The position numbers and the translations under genes were made by a program. DNA of 45,053 bases, taken from contig JAUIAO010000051.1 of the NCBI GenBank assembly GCA_030425425.1, positions 1 to 45,053 on the forward strand, in the 5' to 3' direction. Position 1 is the first letter of the stretch. Every line of letters starts with the position of its first letter. This DNA is from Bacteroidia bacterium. Its GTDB lineage: Bacteria; Bacteroidota; Bacteroidia; Cytophagales; Cyclobacteriaceae. Positions 44,969 to 45,053 of this stretch are shown here, piece after piece. A model generated the notes under the pieces. It had not been told where the DNA came from. It was given only the letters and a program-made list of their open reading frames with translations, and did not search any database.

Positions 44969-45001
44969 GAAGTTGAGTGAAAACTTCGATTATTCAGGTA
45001 T

Positions 45002-45053
45002 ATGAGCGATTTTGGTGCTATTATCAAAATCACCAAAATGGTTAATCGCAAGG
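45002..45053 (+). CDS. Start of a gene running off the right edge
   Basis: An ATG at 45002 opens a frame reading MSDFGAIIKITKMVNRK to the window end, with protein-like composition. Too short to identify. Confidence 0.45.
   Translation, partial: MSDFGAIIKITKMVNRK

Noticed and set aside
45005-45050. Inverted repeat TTTTGGTG/CACCAAAA near the right edge as an operator
   Set aside because: It falls inside a likely coding start (MSDFGAIIKITKM) and is probably incidental to the codons.

Overview
The window looks like chromosomal DNA of a free-living, probably marine, gliding-type Bacteroidota (Cytophagales-like). The evidence is two giant secreted proteins with type IX secretion (T9SS) C-terminal sorting domains, a TonB-dependent receptor paired with a DUF4249 lipoprotein, several short lipoproteins, weak Shine-Dalgarno signals, TAnnTTTG-type -7 boxes, and moderately AT-rich DNA. 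No rRNA, tRNA, CRISPR array or complete mobile element was found. Only a fragment resembling an ISAon1-type transposase touches the left edge.

Layout. Positions 1-5110 hold the uronate isomerase pathway: uxaC faces away from a coupled uxaB-uxaA pair, with two LacI-type operator-like sites between them. Positions 5146-5508 encode a lone receiver-domain protein. Positions 5655-19419 form a minus-strand operon of three exported proteins: a phage-tail-collar-like protein, a 2761-residue multi-LamG T9SS protein, and a 1474-residue cadherin-repeat T9SS protein. The two giants share a roughly 100-residue domain present three times in total.

Positions 19499-24970 carry two paralogous sensor kinase/response regulator sets (HisKA_2-type kinases, LuxR-type regulators), and 25199-26509 two tandem lipoprotein/membrane paralogues. 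rlmN follows (26512-27546). Positions 27602-34455 are a tightly overlapping four-gene TonB-receptor operon. Positions 34555-37345 run the other way and encode a small barrel-like protein, a lipoprotein and the two TRAP permease subunits. metZ and a rhodanese diverge at 37362-38933.

The 597-bp gap 38934-39530 contains two gapless 139-nt repeat copies with minus-strand terminator hairpins, possibly a small RNA family or a dispersed 3'-UTR element. Positions 39531-41377 carry a TRAP binding protein (TakP-like) co-oriented with a LytTR response regulator, then a group III truncated haemoglobin (41483-41884), clpB (42107-44722), a small membrane protein and the start of another gene.

How it may fit together: the uxa genes degrade galacturonate-type sugars. 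The TRAP system, split around metZ and the rhodanese gene, probably takes up a small 2-oxo or hydroxy acid, with the LytTR regulator as a candidate controller. The adhesin operon, adjacent kinases and TonB operon are cell-surface functions. The most unusual items are the collar/LamG/cadherin operon with its shared domain and internal super-repeat, and the 139-nt repeat pair. I did not find a defence system or a clearly new enzymatic pathway. All calls come from reading the sequence; no database search was run.
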